Shown here: positions 1 through 10,915 of the stretch, piece after piece
Layout of the letters: every line of letters begins with the position of its first letter
Position numbering within the stretch: the first letter of the stretch is position 1
Assembly: GCA_022496185.1 (NCBI GenBank)
Contig: WTXG01000054.1
Location: forward strand, 1 to 64,000
DNA length: 64,000 nt
Direction of reading: 5' to 3'
Source of the DNA: Multifurca ochricompacta
Lineage: Eukaryota > Basidiomycota > Agaricomycetes > Russulales > Russulaceae
Notes under the pieces: generated by a model
What the model was told of the DNA's origin: nothing
Database searches by the model: none
The model's input: only the letters and a program-made list of their open reading frames with translations
Program-made: the position numbers and the translations under genes

Positions 1-1846
1 GCAGGCAATCAAATTGAACGAAGTCCTATGTACTGGCTTGAGCCTGCAGAAATGTGTTTAAACAAATGACTCACTTGGTTGAGCCCCTCAGGTACTCGCA
101 CCGGCACCCAGCGCCGGAATGTACGCAATTTTCCCGCCAAGTTCTTCAGAGACTGGTTGTAGAGGCTGCGGATCTCTGGAGTTTCATATGCAGACAATAT
201 GACTGTCTGCCGAAGGTAGGCAGCACTACAGAGTGTAAGCATTTGTGGCGTTGCCGAAGCCTGGGTGCTTACTATCCATCCAAGTACCAAGGCTTGATGC
301 GAGAAAAGTCCGTGTCATGCGATTCTTTTGGAATCTGGTTGAGGTGGGAAAAAACAAACTAATCATGGATTCGTGATAAGAGTCGGTCTCCGCATGCCCT
401 GGCACGTACCTGAGAGTGTTCCCAATTCTGCATTGTCAGAACGTCAACTTGGTCAACAACGAGAATTTCTATGGAAGAAAGAAAGTCAAAGTTTCTAGAC
501 ACGTATAGGTCGGTGGTCTTCACGACGGATCAACAGATGATAGCGTACTTCTCTTTCTCAATAGACAATCTCAAACCCAGTGGACTTGCTATGATGATGT
601 CGGATCCGTAAAATTCAGTAAACAGGCGGACACTCTTCCTCGTTAGCTTCAAGCCTACTCGAAAATTGTCGTCTGGGTTACCCTCAAAGGTCTCGACATG
701 GTCACGGGGATAAGCATCGGGGTCTGCAGATGCGAATTTATCTACAACCCCCTCCGGCAATCCAAACTCCTTTCGAAAGCGGGCAATATTCTCTATTTGA
801 AAGGATGGTGGAGGTATATGAGTGACCAGCGATTCTAACCACCTAATAGCAGAAGAACGGAACGGGAGAAGAATGAGAACGGATGGTCTTGTGAAACCTT
901 GGTCTTGCACGTCCTCTGGCGCTGGCGTACCTGCTTTGGCGGCAGCCGCAAGACGCTCGCTATTCTTCAAAACACGACGTCGCTTTCTGCGCCCAGTATC
1001 AATACCTGATGCGACGGCTAGCAGTGTGCATACTTAGAGACATGATCCAAGACGTGCAGAGTGATGGACTCTTGGATGGCAGGTGCCGTATTTCGTGACG
1101 TGTGTGTGTGGTAAAGGTCACGATGGCTAGTCAATATGGACAAAATATCTTCCTGAAGTTGACGCAAGTCTACCTTGGGGAAAAGATCGTCAGTTCAGGT
1201 TCGCTAAGGAAAGGGGAGCCCACCTGCGGGTAAAGCGGCTTGCCGCCTCTCGAACGGAAGCCGTAGTCGCTGGAGAATCTACAATACCTTTAATTAGTAG
1301 GAAAGAAAGAAAGAAAGATACCCCTGTGTATCTGACATACTTGTGATGAGCCAGCTTTCATTTTTTCAGAGCCAGACGACTCTGATACTTTTGATGTGAC
1401 CATCAGGCCAATCTTAGGGAGAGATGAATTCGACATAGACCAAACGTTCTTGTTTACAGATTCAATTGCAGATTGACCGAGAAGAGTCGTCATAGCTCCG
1501 AAATGCTGCTCGTATGCAGATCCTTTCCCTTTTGTATAGTCAGACGAACACCAAACCGCGGACGCCACACACCTTCAGTGTCTGGCAAGTCAGAGGTAGC
1601 CTCCGTCTTCTCCCCACCTTCATCAATTTTCTGCGCTTCTACACCCTCATTCTCCGATATTTCTACATCGGTTTTTATTTCCCCGACAGAATTTGGGGAA
1701 ATACGATCTAGGACGCGGCGCTTATTAAGTTTGTGAGAGGGCGACGAGTGTTGATCAACGCGCTTCCGCTTCGAATATTTAGCTGCAGAAACATTGAGAA
1801 GAGTAAGGAGTTTAGTTGTGGTTGAGTTCCAGTCATTAAACTCCAT
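1..1846 (-). CDS. UTP25: U3 snoRNP-associated protein Utp25, partial (3' part beyond window)
   Basis: Utp25 is a nucleolar, helicase-like component of the small-subunit processome needed for 18S rRNA maturation. Exon 1 starts at 1846 and encodes a charged, acidic N-terminal region. A spliced reading (D-T-E | [10 protein letters not shown], intron about 1515-1560) leads into the family core. The exon around 530-970 carries the hallmark stretch with S-V-L-I-L-L-P-F-R, then [10 protein letters not shown] and [15 protein letters not shown]. The leftmost exon (9-290) has [14 protein letters not shown]. The C-terminus lies outside the window. The gene is divergent from TOP3, with about 380 bp between start codons. 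The family call is confident; exact exon ends are not fixed. Confidence 0.9.
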
Positions 1847-2227
1847 TCTTTCTGACGAGGACGAGTTTTGGCTGTCTGAAGCTATCTACCACCAAATTAT
1901 TCCGGCCCGGTCAAGGTGCAGTGCACGTGACTAGCGCGACGATGATCCAATCCAAACGCGTCTCCCGCCAAAAACGCAATAATTTCATGCTCATCACCGT
2001 CGCCGTGGCCTACCGTCAGCGCATCCTAAATCACATCGAGGCAAATATTGACTGTTTGACTTGTTACATAGCCTACCTACTACCACTATTGGTACCCTAG
2101 TGCATTGGGTTACAAAGAGTCAGCTCAGGTTCGTTTAACGACCTTTATTCTTAACATCTTAACCTTGCGCAGTGGGACTCAATCGCAGCAATTTACACTT
2201 ACAGTGCTTCAGACTAGATCATTTTCA

Positions 2228-5200
2228 ATGATTGTCCTTTGCGTGGCAGAGAAACCCTCTATTTCCAAGTCCATCACTAATATACTTTCTGGCGGTCAAT
2301 TTCAAACCGTGAGTTGTGTACAATTTCCATTTGCAGTACCCACCTTATGACATTAGAGAAGTACGAGGAGTAATATCATCAAGAACTATGACTTTAGCTA
2401 CCCACATTCCAGAGCAAACTTTACTGTTACATGTGTTGCCGGACATGTGTTGCAGCATGACTTTGCTCAGAGCCACCGTAAATGGCACTCTTGCGACCCT
2501 TTTGAACTCTTCGACGCGCCAATAGTGACGGAAGTTGCCCCCGACAAGAAAGCCATTGCCGATAATCTCACAGCAGAGGCGCTTAAAGCCCAACAACTCA
2601 TGATCTGGACGGACTGCGATAGAGAAGGAGAGAATATTGGCGCAGAGATTGTGAAAATATGTCGACGCGTAAAACCGGGTATTATCGTGAAACGTGCACG
2701 CTTCAGTGCCATTATCTCTCAGTGCGCTCACTCGTCTCTCTTAAGACGCTCAAGCGTGTCGACCGTACAGACAGGCAGATACATCATGCCGCCCAGCATC
2801 CAGTCGAGTTAGACTATTTCCAGGCATCGGCAGTTGAAGCTCGAATCATTCTGGACCTTCGCATAGGTGCCGCATTTACCCGAATGCAGACTCGCACATT
2901 GCAGCCTCTGTTTCAGCAAATCACTGGGGTGGTTTCTTACGGTGAGTATGATATAATCAGTGGTTGGTTTTCTTCCAGCTCAACCCGGTGTGCCTACGCA
3001 GGTCCATGCCAATTTCCCACGCTGGGTTTCGTTGTGTCTCGGTTTGATCAAGTCCAGGCCTTCCAACCAGAGAAATTTTGGTATATTTACTTGGCTCTGT
3101 GTCACGACGTGACAGGAAACAAAGAGGAGACCCCTTTTACATGGAGCAGGGGTCATCTTTTCGATTTTTCCGTAGCCTATGCACTATACGTCGGCGTATT
3201 GGAAGACAAGATGGCACGCGTAACGAAGGTTACGAAGAAAAACACAAAGAAATGGTGCGATACATGCGTGTCTGAGTTATGTCCCTAAGTTCGTTTGTTA
3301 GGAAGCCGCTCCCTCTCACTACTGTGGAGCTACAAAAGAGTGGTTCCCGTTTGCTCAAACTCTCGCCGAAAAAGATTTTGGACGTATGCAGCATTCTCGC
3401 TCTTCGACTCAACCCGACTTGATAACTCCAATCACAGATCGCCGAGCATCTCTATCAACAGGGATTCGTCTCTTATCCAAGAACAGAGACGGACCAATTT
3501 GACCCACAGTTTGACCTTGCATCGTTGATTGCCAAACAAGTCGCAGACCTAGCCTGGGGCGCTTTCGCGTCTAGGTGAGTTCTTCTATTAGGCTTTCTAG
3601 GCTGTGTTCTAAGCCACCAAGTCTTCGAGACGGCGGAGGTTTTTCTCAACCGCGCAGGGGCAAGAATAATGACCAAGCTCACCCACCCATCCACCCAACG
3701 GCCCATGCTGGTAATCTGACCGGCGATGAAAAGCGTGTCTATGAGTTTATTACGCGAAGGTTCCTCGCTTGTTGTTCGAAAGATGCGCTTGGATTCGAAA
3801 CCACCGTTGAAGTGGAATATGGTGGCGAAGACTTCTTTGCAAAAGGTGAGCATGCCGCGTATTTTATACCATTCCATTGTCTGAATGTTTCACAGGTCTC
3901 ATTATCCTGGAACGCAACTATTTGGAAGTATACCCGTATGACAAATGGAATGGTAAAGAGCTGCCGGATTTCGAGGAAGGGGCAACTTTCGTGCCGTCAG
4001 TCTGCGAACTTCGGGATGGTACCACGACCAAGCCATCCCTTCTCACGGAAGCAGATCTTGTTGGTATCATGGACAAGAATGGAATTGGAACAGATGCGAC
4101 CATTGCTCAACATATTGATACAATCATTGATCGCGAATATGTTATCCCACGTATGGAGGGATCGGTGAAGTATTTGGTTCCATCAACCTTTGGCATAGGG
4201 CTCGCGAATGGCTACAACGACATCGGCTTCGACCGAAGTCTAAGCAAGCCGCAGCTTAGGCGAGAGGTACGTAGAATTGAATTTTAATGACAGGCTCAAA
4301 GTTGGACTTGTTCAGTAGACGGAACGTAACATGGTGGCGGTTTGTCAAGGTACAAAGACAAAGAACGATATGATTGTCGAAGCCGTTGAGCAATACAAAG
4401 ACATGTATATCAAGGCGAAAACAAATTTTGCCAAAGTAATTTCGGTAATGAAAATTTCATGAACGTCAATTACAACTGACGGGCTTTAGAGTGTTCGCAG
4501 TCATATTGACAGGGACAGTAGACCAGGCGAGGGTGGAAATGACCGAAACGGTGGCCCTCGCCCTGGCGGAAATAATGGGGATGGTGACGGCCCCCCTGGC
4601 GGAAATGGTGGACATGGGAGAAGAGGGCGTGGAGCGGCGAGAAATGCTCGGAACGTTGGTGCACCGTATAGACGCCCGAATGCCCCCACCAGGTCAGATC
4701 GAACCGCCTTAGCCTCAGTTACAAGATCAGAGCCCAACAGCGATGACGGTGAATCTCCTGCTCGGTAATATTTTCTAATGCTTGTCTGATTCCTTCTTTG
4801 CGCTCGAAGCGCTCTGGGATGCCGTCTCCCCATCTCCTTTAGACCTGGTCCAACAGCCTGAGCAAACACGCGCAAATCCGTCGCGATCATCATCTGGCGC
4901 CCTCCAGACAGCACCACGAACATTGCCAGTCGCTGGACCTAGCACCTTAGCGCCGCAAATCAATTGTTTCTGCGGCAAACCCTCCATGGAGCTGATTGTA
5001 AAAAGAGATTCCGAAAACAAGGGCCGTCGCTTCCGTCGATGCGGGCAGCCCGAGAATTGCGACTTTTTTGAATGGACAGATGAACCTCCGCGAGAAGACA
5101 AAACAAATCACGGCAGACCACCAAACCCCCCTTCCATTCTCGCAAAAAGGAAACGCATAGACGATACCGTACGTTTCTCATACGCCCAACTGCCTGCCCC

Positions 5201-6035
5201 ATCTGCATTTTGAGAGAATTGTTCAGACACTACCGAAGTTTTGTCATTGTGACCTAACGGCGGTGCTCAGAACAGTCAAGAAAGAAGGCTCCAATCAAGG
5301 GAAACAGTACTGGAGCTGTCCAAACTCTCAAGCTGCAGCCTGCGGTTTTTTCGAATGGGATGTCAAGGAAACAGCTGCTCCTCTCAACGCAAGAACCCAG
5401 AGCGCAGGAAGCCAACAAACAACAGGAGAATGTTTCAACGTAAGCGCTAGGTCCATCTCTATTAAATGTGCGATTTGTTAAACCATCCGGGGTTGGGGGT
5501 GAAATGGACTAGTGTGGACAACCTGGGCATTGGGCTAGCGGTACGAGCACCTCTGTTTCTTCAGCCCCAACCCTTTCGTTGGGTTGATGGTCAGTCCCTC
5601 ACCTGTTTTGCTTGCTCCCGCAGCTTGCCCCGCGGGTAACCAGAGAGACGGTTTAAAACGCTCAAAGACTATCCCATCAAAATCAAGAGGCACAGCAGAC
5701 ACGGTCGGCGAGTGCTTCAAGTGCGGGAAGGAAGGGCACTACAGCAAAGGCGAGTGGCAGTAGGGGCATTGACCTCTTCTTCTGTTCTAATAGATGGTGC
5801 TGGACCAGACTGCCCCGACTCTGGGTTCTCCACTGGGGCAACGAGTCGCGGTGCGGATCGAAAGGGGTCCTCTTCGCGGGGCTCAAACTCGACACGTGGG
5901 GCCTCGAAAGGACGGGGTAGAGGCGGGAAGAAGGTTCTACATCAAAACCACGAAGCAAGATGGGGGCGTTCCGGGCCGCCGATGACTAAAATGGACCCTG
6001 ACCTACTGACCTACAAGACAGTGTATACAAGATAA
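2228..6035 (+). CDS. TOP3: DNA topoisomerase III with two GRF and two CCHC zinc fingers
   Basis: Type IA topoisomerase that resolves recombination intermediates with a RecQ-family helicase. The start at 2228 opens directly on the TOPRIM strand (M-I-V-L-C-V-A-E-K-P-S), followed by the acidic motif W-T-D-C-D-R-E-G-E-N-I-G. The active-site region reads V-S-Y-G-P-C-Q-F-P-T-L-G-F, split by an intron at about 2941-3000. Later core motifs are S-Y-P-R-T-E-T-D, I-H-P-T and M-D-K-N-G-I-G-T-D-A-T. An intron at 2722-2774 restores S-Q-Q-I-H-H-A-A-Q. A Gly/Arg-rich linker (about 4490-4765) follows, then zf-GRF 1 (about 4960-5080), zf-GRF 2 (about 5245-5370) and two CCHC knuckles (about 5435-5640 and 5711-5815). 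The second knuckle needs a GC-AG intron at 5750-5808, which brings in the last Cys and leads to the stop at 6035. One join near 4765-4842 could not be phased and may hide an indel. Confidence 0.93.
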
Positions 6036-6120
6036 TGTCATGGCTCGACTGTAAGTTATATAACGTTCTTGCATCACATAATGAACGTAGTAAATAAGGT
6101 ATATGGAGTAATACGCGTGT

Positions 6121-8130
6121 TCAGGGAGTTGCATAAAAACAGGGTCGAAGAGTGATCGAACATAAGTAGTTTGATAGATTAGGCCATTTTGTACTGCCAC
6201 GGACGACAGTGACGCAAGCCATCATTGTATCCCACAGTTCCTTAGGAGACATCTCCGGTTTCTCCGTAGGGGCCGCGGACATGAGCGACGGGGGCTCCGT
6301 GGGCAGCGGTACGCATGCTGTCGAACCTTGCTCGACAAGGCCCATGGGAGCATACTCAGTGGAGAGGAAGAGCTTCAGGAATCCGGAATTGTACGGTTCG
6401 CCGTCATTAAGGGAGAACGCCAGTGCCTCCGACCCGACGTTTCCCGTGCCGATCGTCATCTTGGAGCCCCTTGGCAAGGGCGGGGAGGCGGTGGGATCGG
6501 GCAAGTAAACGGGCCGGATGGCGTAGCCTGTCGCGTCCATCCAGAAGAGGTAAGGCCACAGGTCGACATCCGAGCCGTTCTTGAGCGAAATCGAGTAGAT
6601 GGTGTTGTCGTCGTGTGTAAGTATGACTTTTCCCTCTTCGAGCAGATTCTCTTCGACGGGCGACCACGATTCGCTATTAAGCCGGTGGAGCCCCATTGCT
6701 ACTCTCTGGTGCAGCGGTACTTTCGAGTTTCTGCGATGAAGGTGGTGATGAAAGCTCGCAGCAGCATCGATGGCCTTCACGTCGTCAACAGAGCGACGAG
6801 TCTCGACTTGAACGATCTGCGGGCAATTGTTGCTGATAAGGCCATCATGGCGATGGATGGACAAACAATGGGAGTGACTCTGCACAGAGATGTGCGCCTG
6901 CTTGGCCTTCGCAACCCTCATTATGCAGCACCCTCCTATGGTAGACTCACTCTCCGACTGGACGGATAGCTTCTGGCGCAACTTCCACCATCGCTGAAGA
7001 GACAAACACGTCCTCTTGAGGTGGACATTGAACGGTGTCCTATTGTTCCATCGCGAGACGCGGGCCCAGCCCTCCTTGATGGGAGTTCGAGTTTGAGTCT
7101 TGATTTTCGACAGGCACCACGTTGGATAGACCACAGATACTTGTAGAGTGGCAAGGATGGGATTCACGGACCCATGAATATTATGTTCGTGCATGCTAAA
7201 CTCGGTTCCTTCCACTACACCATGTATAGCACCGGCCGCAATACGAACATTCTGGTCGATGTAGATGGCTGGAACATAGCGGCTATCGGGTGTAAATGGG
7301 ATTCCACCGAAGAGAATGCGATCCTTGTTGCTGCCAATACAGACAGGATGCTGGTCTCCGCCATGAATGGTGAGGTCTCTTAGGAGCTGATCGTACGATG
7401 TTCGGTGAAATGCTTTGGCGTTATTTGCCTCCAGAAGGGCCATAGTGAAACGCCCGCCTTCCTTGTCCTCGACGGCTCTCTCACCTTGATTGCATGCTAG
7501 GATCGTGACATGGGAATTTATGGTTTTCTTGTAAAACCCGTGGCCTTCAGAAGACAGTTTACGAACCAATGCACCGCGCCAGAGACCTGCATATAGGTCA
7601 TCTGATGCGACCTTGATTCCTGATGGTGTCCAGCGTGTATTCGTCCGCATCCTATTGCGAGTAGGAGAGAAACAACAGTCCAAGATGAGAGTGATATTGT
7701 CGCCCTTTGCCTCGCTAAGTTCGCTAATCATTGCTTGTATCGACCAATCAGTGAGGCCCGCGATCCGCCCCCCTCGTGCACGTGTGCCATGATCGTATGG
7801 ACACAGCATTTCTACGTGCAAAGGGTTGCTGTTTTGCCATCCGTCGGGGGCAATAGTGTTGCTGCCGTGGCCAGCAAAATAAATGATAATTGAATCGCCA
7901 TGCTGGATAGAAGGATTGTTGACAAGATGAGACATGAATGCATCTTCGATAGCGCTCTTAGTAGCCTTGCTATCTAGGAGCATGCGTATGTGGTCGCGCG
8001 GGACGTGGAGGTCGTTCATGAGCCAGCGCTTCATTCTGAGTGCGTCATCGACACACGACGATAGATTCCATATCTTGCTGGATTTGTACTGGTCGATTCC
8101 AATGATGAGGGCAAAAACGGAGGAAGCCAT
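6121..8130 (-). CDS. Caspase-domain (peptidase C14, metacaspase-like) protein, 669 aa
   Basis: Caspase-fold protein of the expanded agaric C14 family. The N-terminus reads V-F-A-L-I-I-G-I-D-Q-Y, the first caspase strand. The catalytic His is about residue 88 in Y-F-A-G-H-G-S and the catalytic Cys about residue 153 in I-L-D-C-C-F-S-P. The motif is normally D-(S/C)-C-H-S-G, so Phe and Pro replace the usual His and Gly next to the nucleophile, which may affect activity. The reading frame is open without introns for 2 kb. The C-terminal two thirds resembles the conserved but uncharacterised tail of agaric relatives (A-S-F-H-H-H-L-H-R-R-N near 6750; an acidic segment near 6540-6660). A good splice acceptor lies just before the ATG (about 8131), suggesting a 5'-UTR intron. 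The substrate is unknown. Confidence 0.85.
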   Translation of the reverse strand: MASSVFALIIGIDQYKSSKIWNLSSCVDDALRMKRWLMNDLHVPRDHIRMLLDSKATKSAIEDAFMSHLVNNPSIQHGDSIIIYFAGHGSNTIAPDGWQNSNPLHVEMLCPYDHGTRARGGRIAGLTDWSIQAMISELSEAKGDNITLILDCCFSPTRNRMRTNTRWTPSGIKVASDDLYAGLWRGALVRKLSSEGHGFYKKTINSHVTILACNQGERAVEDKEGGRFTMALLEANNAKAFHRTSYDQLLRDLTIHGGDQHPVCIGSNKDRILFGGIPFTPDSRYVPAIYIDQNVRIAAGAIHGVVEGTEFSMHEHNIHGSVNPILATLQVSVVYPTWCLSKIKTQTRTPIKEGWARVSRWNNRTPFNVHLKRTCLSLQRWWKLRQKLSVQSESESTIGGCCIMRVAKAKQAHISVQSHSHCLSIHRHDGLISNNCPQIVQVETRRSVDDVKAIDAAASFHHHLHRRNSKVPLHQRVAMGLHRLNSESWSPVEENLLEEGKVILTHDDNTIYSISLKNGSDVDLWPYLFWMDATGYAIRPVYLPDPTASPPLPRGSKMTIGTGNVGSEALAFSLNDGEPYNSGFLKLFLSTEYAPMGLVEQGSTACVPLPTEPPSLMSAAPTEKPEMSPKELWDTMMACVTVVRGSTKWPNLSNYLCSITLRPCFYATP

Positions 8131-9037
8131 CCTGCAGGAATATTATCAAAAAACTATAATTCGCAGCATCAGAACGGGGAACGTACTTCGCGGATTGGTG
8201 GTACTAGGGTAATGGGGGAAGATGTGGATCGTCTTGGCAGCTCTTTTGAGGCGGTGGCCACCTGACTTGTGAATTCGCTGCAGTAGAGCCTCGCGTTGAA
8301 AGAGCTGCGCGTTACTTGTGCGAGCGTCACAGGTCTCGTGTTCTCAACGAGTATCGTTGGCAGTTGGTCAATATAAAACACCATTAAGGAGGCTAAGACT
8401 CGAAAATAAGGCGGTACTATAAACCACCATACACCACAAAGGGGAAATTACCTTCCAAAGAAACATAAATACAATATTTAGAAGTATGCCAGACGGAGTC
8501 GAATGCATGTTTACCAGGCAAGCTGTTGAGTATGGATCCAGCGCGAAGAACACGAGGCTTGGGGTCCCGTAAAGTGAATGGAGACAGATGACGAGAGGTC
8601 AAGTTTACCTTGCAAGATAGGGGCAGCACCAGCGCCGTAGTTAAGATCTTCTGGTGGCACAACTCCATGACCCGGCTGCGGGGCCTGGACCCAACGGATG
8701 AAGCCAAACGAATAAGTAAAATGCTTGAGGATGAGATGAAAAGTAGCCCTAGGCCCATTACAGCGTCCACTGCTCTCGGAAGATGACGATGAAAATAACG
8801 GGCATAGTACAGGCATACAGTATTCCGTGTGGTGATGGTGATGACAGCACCAATTCAAAAGACTTGTATGATAAAAATGGAGGAGATTTTGGAAACTTTG
8901 AGATAGACGATGAGCGTGGCGGTTGTGATAGTTCCGGGTATGTCGGCCCGATAAAGCCTGACTAACTGACGGATTGATTGAATTGACTTCCTCCTTGCTG
9001 CCTTCACTTCACGCATAACTTCAACCCCAGTTTAAAT
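8131..9037. other. Intergenic region between divergent caspase-domain and ATG6 genes
   Basis: About 0.9 kb separates two divergent start codons. It should hold both promoters and a probable 5'-UTR intron of the caspase-domain gene (donor GTACGT near 8187, acceptor just before 8131). The short open frames here lack conserved motifs and end at stops in the frames that could join the neighbours. Confidence 0.5.
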
Positions 9038-10748
9038 ATGGCTTTCATCTGTCAACAATGTAAGCAGCCTCTTCAGGTATGTTGAACACATATCTCTAGC
9101 TTATTATTAATATATTTCATTGCGAACATTTAGCTAGACGCGTCACTCGTCGATCTCGCGCCATCAGCGTATGACACGATAGTTGGTTCTCTGCCACCGC
9201 AACAGACCATCCAGCCCCCCCCTCCGTCTGAAGCCGAGAAGCTTTCTCAATTATCTGCCCCATCATCGGCAAAGGCAGCGTGGCGATCCACAAGACCCTC
9301 AAGTGGCCTTTCACACCCTCCACTTTCGCCCCGGGCACAGGGAAAGCTTCCTCAACGGTCTTCACTTCTTCCAAACGAATCCTTTGTGATTCTGCAAGAC
9401 AGTGTGATAAATAACATTCCCTCCCATGTGTCCTTCCCCTCACAGGTGCCCAAGTCGTCCGCAGTCGAACCAGGTGCAGCAGCTCCAAGGAAGGAGCTAC
9501 CAGCAGAGGAAGTCGATCCTGTAAACCCCTCCCCGCTGTCTCATCACCTCCGTTCTACGCAGCGACTTCTTAACTTACTCTCTAGCCGAACTGATATAGA
9601 TCACCCACTATGTGCAGAGTGCACACATATTTACTCTCAAATCTCACGCGCCAGCTGGAGGAGACCAAGAAGGAGCGCGACGGGTACATCGCCTTTGAGC
9701 GAGAGGCCAAGAAAGAAAAGGAGAGAGAGAAGGAGGGTTTTAGTCCACAAGAGGCAGAACGAAGATCGCCAGGCTGAAAGAAGACGAGCGGATTGTTATC
9801 GAGCAACTGCGGGAAGCCGAGCTAGAGCGAGAGCAACTCGCCGAGGAGCTGCGCTCGCTGGAGCTGGAAGAGAAATCCTCGAGGAGGAGGAGGAAGAGTA
9901 CGTGTTTATTTCCCCATCTTCAATGAACACTCAAGTTATTCCTACCACACAGATTTTGGCGCTCGTACAATGCACACCTATTACGCTCAGCTGAACAAAA
10001 TTCCCAGTTGGCGTCTCTCCGCGCAACATACGCTGTGGATTCCGCCACTCTAGAACGCCTCGAACGCACCAATGTATACAATGACGCGTTCTGCATCGGA
10101 CACGATGGCGTCTTTGGAACCATCAATAGCCTTCGTCTTGGCCGAGTTCCAGGTGTTCCTGTGCGCTCTATATCTGTCCTAATATTTGATCTGACGAGCC
10201 CGGATAGGTTGAATGGGCTGAGATCAATGCTGCGTGGGGGCAGACATTGCTTTTATTGTATACAATCGCTCGAAAATTGACTTTACATTCGAGAAGTCTG
10301 TGTCATCAAAATGGCCACTAGTTAGCAGGTGCTCACGGTACCCACAGTTACCGCCTGGTTCCCATGGGATCTTTCTCCCGGGTAGAAAGAACGACTGGCG
10401 ACAAGGCTACATATGAGCTGTATGGATCTGGTGACTTGCACCTTGGGCGATTATTGCACAACCGGCGGTTCGACTTCGCAATGGTAGCCGTATTGGATTG
10501 CTTAAAACAGCTCATGGATTGGGTTAAATCACAGGACTCAAGTGTGGAGTTCCCGCACCAGTGAGTGAGCTTTTTAAAATAGTCAGGACGGTGATTCGAA
10601 CTTTACCAAGGATTGTCAAAGATAAGATCGGGGATTCTTCCGTGAAGCTACAATTTAATCAAGAAGAGACGTGGACCGAGCATTGAGGCATGTTTTACTT
10701 GCCCTGAAGATCTTACTAAAGTGGACAACGAGTGGGAATAATGGCTGA
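9038..10748 (+). CDS. ATG6: Beclin 1/Atg6 (Vps30), autophagy PI3-kinase complex subunit; frame broken in this sequence
   Basis: Subunit of the Vps34 PI3-kinase complex acting in autophagy and vacuolar sorting. Exon 1 ([13 protein letters not shown]) carries the first Cys pair; the intron ends before [11 protein letters not shown]3-like segment F-V-I-L-Q-D-S-V lies near 9385. Next comes [10 protein letters not shown], then a long coiled coil (about 9640-9900). The evolutionarily conserved domain starts at [16 protein letters not shown] (about 10050) and continues through [12 protein letters not shown] and Y-R-L-V-P-M-G-S to the stop at 10748. Four single-base losses are needed to keep this order: at TTT 9630-9632, AA 9762-9763, CC 9877-9878 and TTT 10282-10284. 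Conserved protein sequence continues beyond each, so they look like sequence errors. GCS1 follows 168 bp downstream on the same strand. Confidence 0.92.
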
Positions 10749-10915
10749 CGGCTGAGAACTTGAAGAAGGTTAAGGGAAGGAGGTGTACTTAGTGATAGGA
10801 TAGCAAACATCGTAGATGACCCTCGGTCTGATTAATGATCAATCAAAAGGAAATGTATAAAAAGTGAGCTAAGATTGACCATCATTTGGACATCCCCCAC
10901 AAGTCATAGGTTATC

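Noticed and set aside
2659..2800. Frameshift in TOP3 between A-R-F-S-A-I-I-S-Q and I-H-H-A-A-Q
   Set aside because: A normal 53 nt GT-AG intron at 2722-2774 joins the two in phase, so no indel is needed.
5754..5793. Canonical GT-AG intron in TOP3 just before the last exon
   Set aside because: It would give S-K-G-E-W-C, breaking the H-x4-C spacing of the zinc knuckle and leading into a less plausible frame; the GC-AG choice fits better.
6328..6969. Plus-strand open frame of 213 codons
   Set aside because: Antisense shadow of the caspase-domain gene, whose minus-strand frame is open for 669 codons with catalytic motifs.
8511..8858. His-rich minus-strand frame upstream of ATG6
   Set aside because: No conserved motif, overlaps another equally long frame, and lies in a promoter-like interval.
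9038..10748. ATG6 as a genuine pseudogene
   Set aside because: Conserved protein sequence resumes after every break, the changes are all in base runs, and equally essential genes nearby show the same kind of loss.
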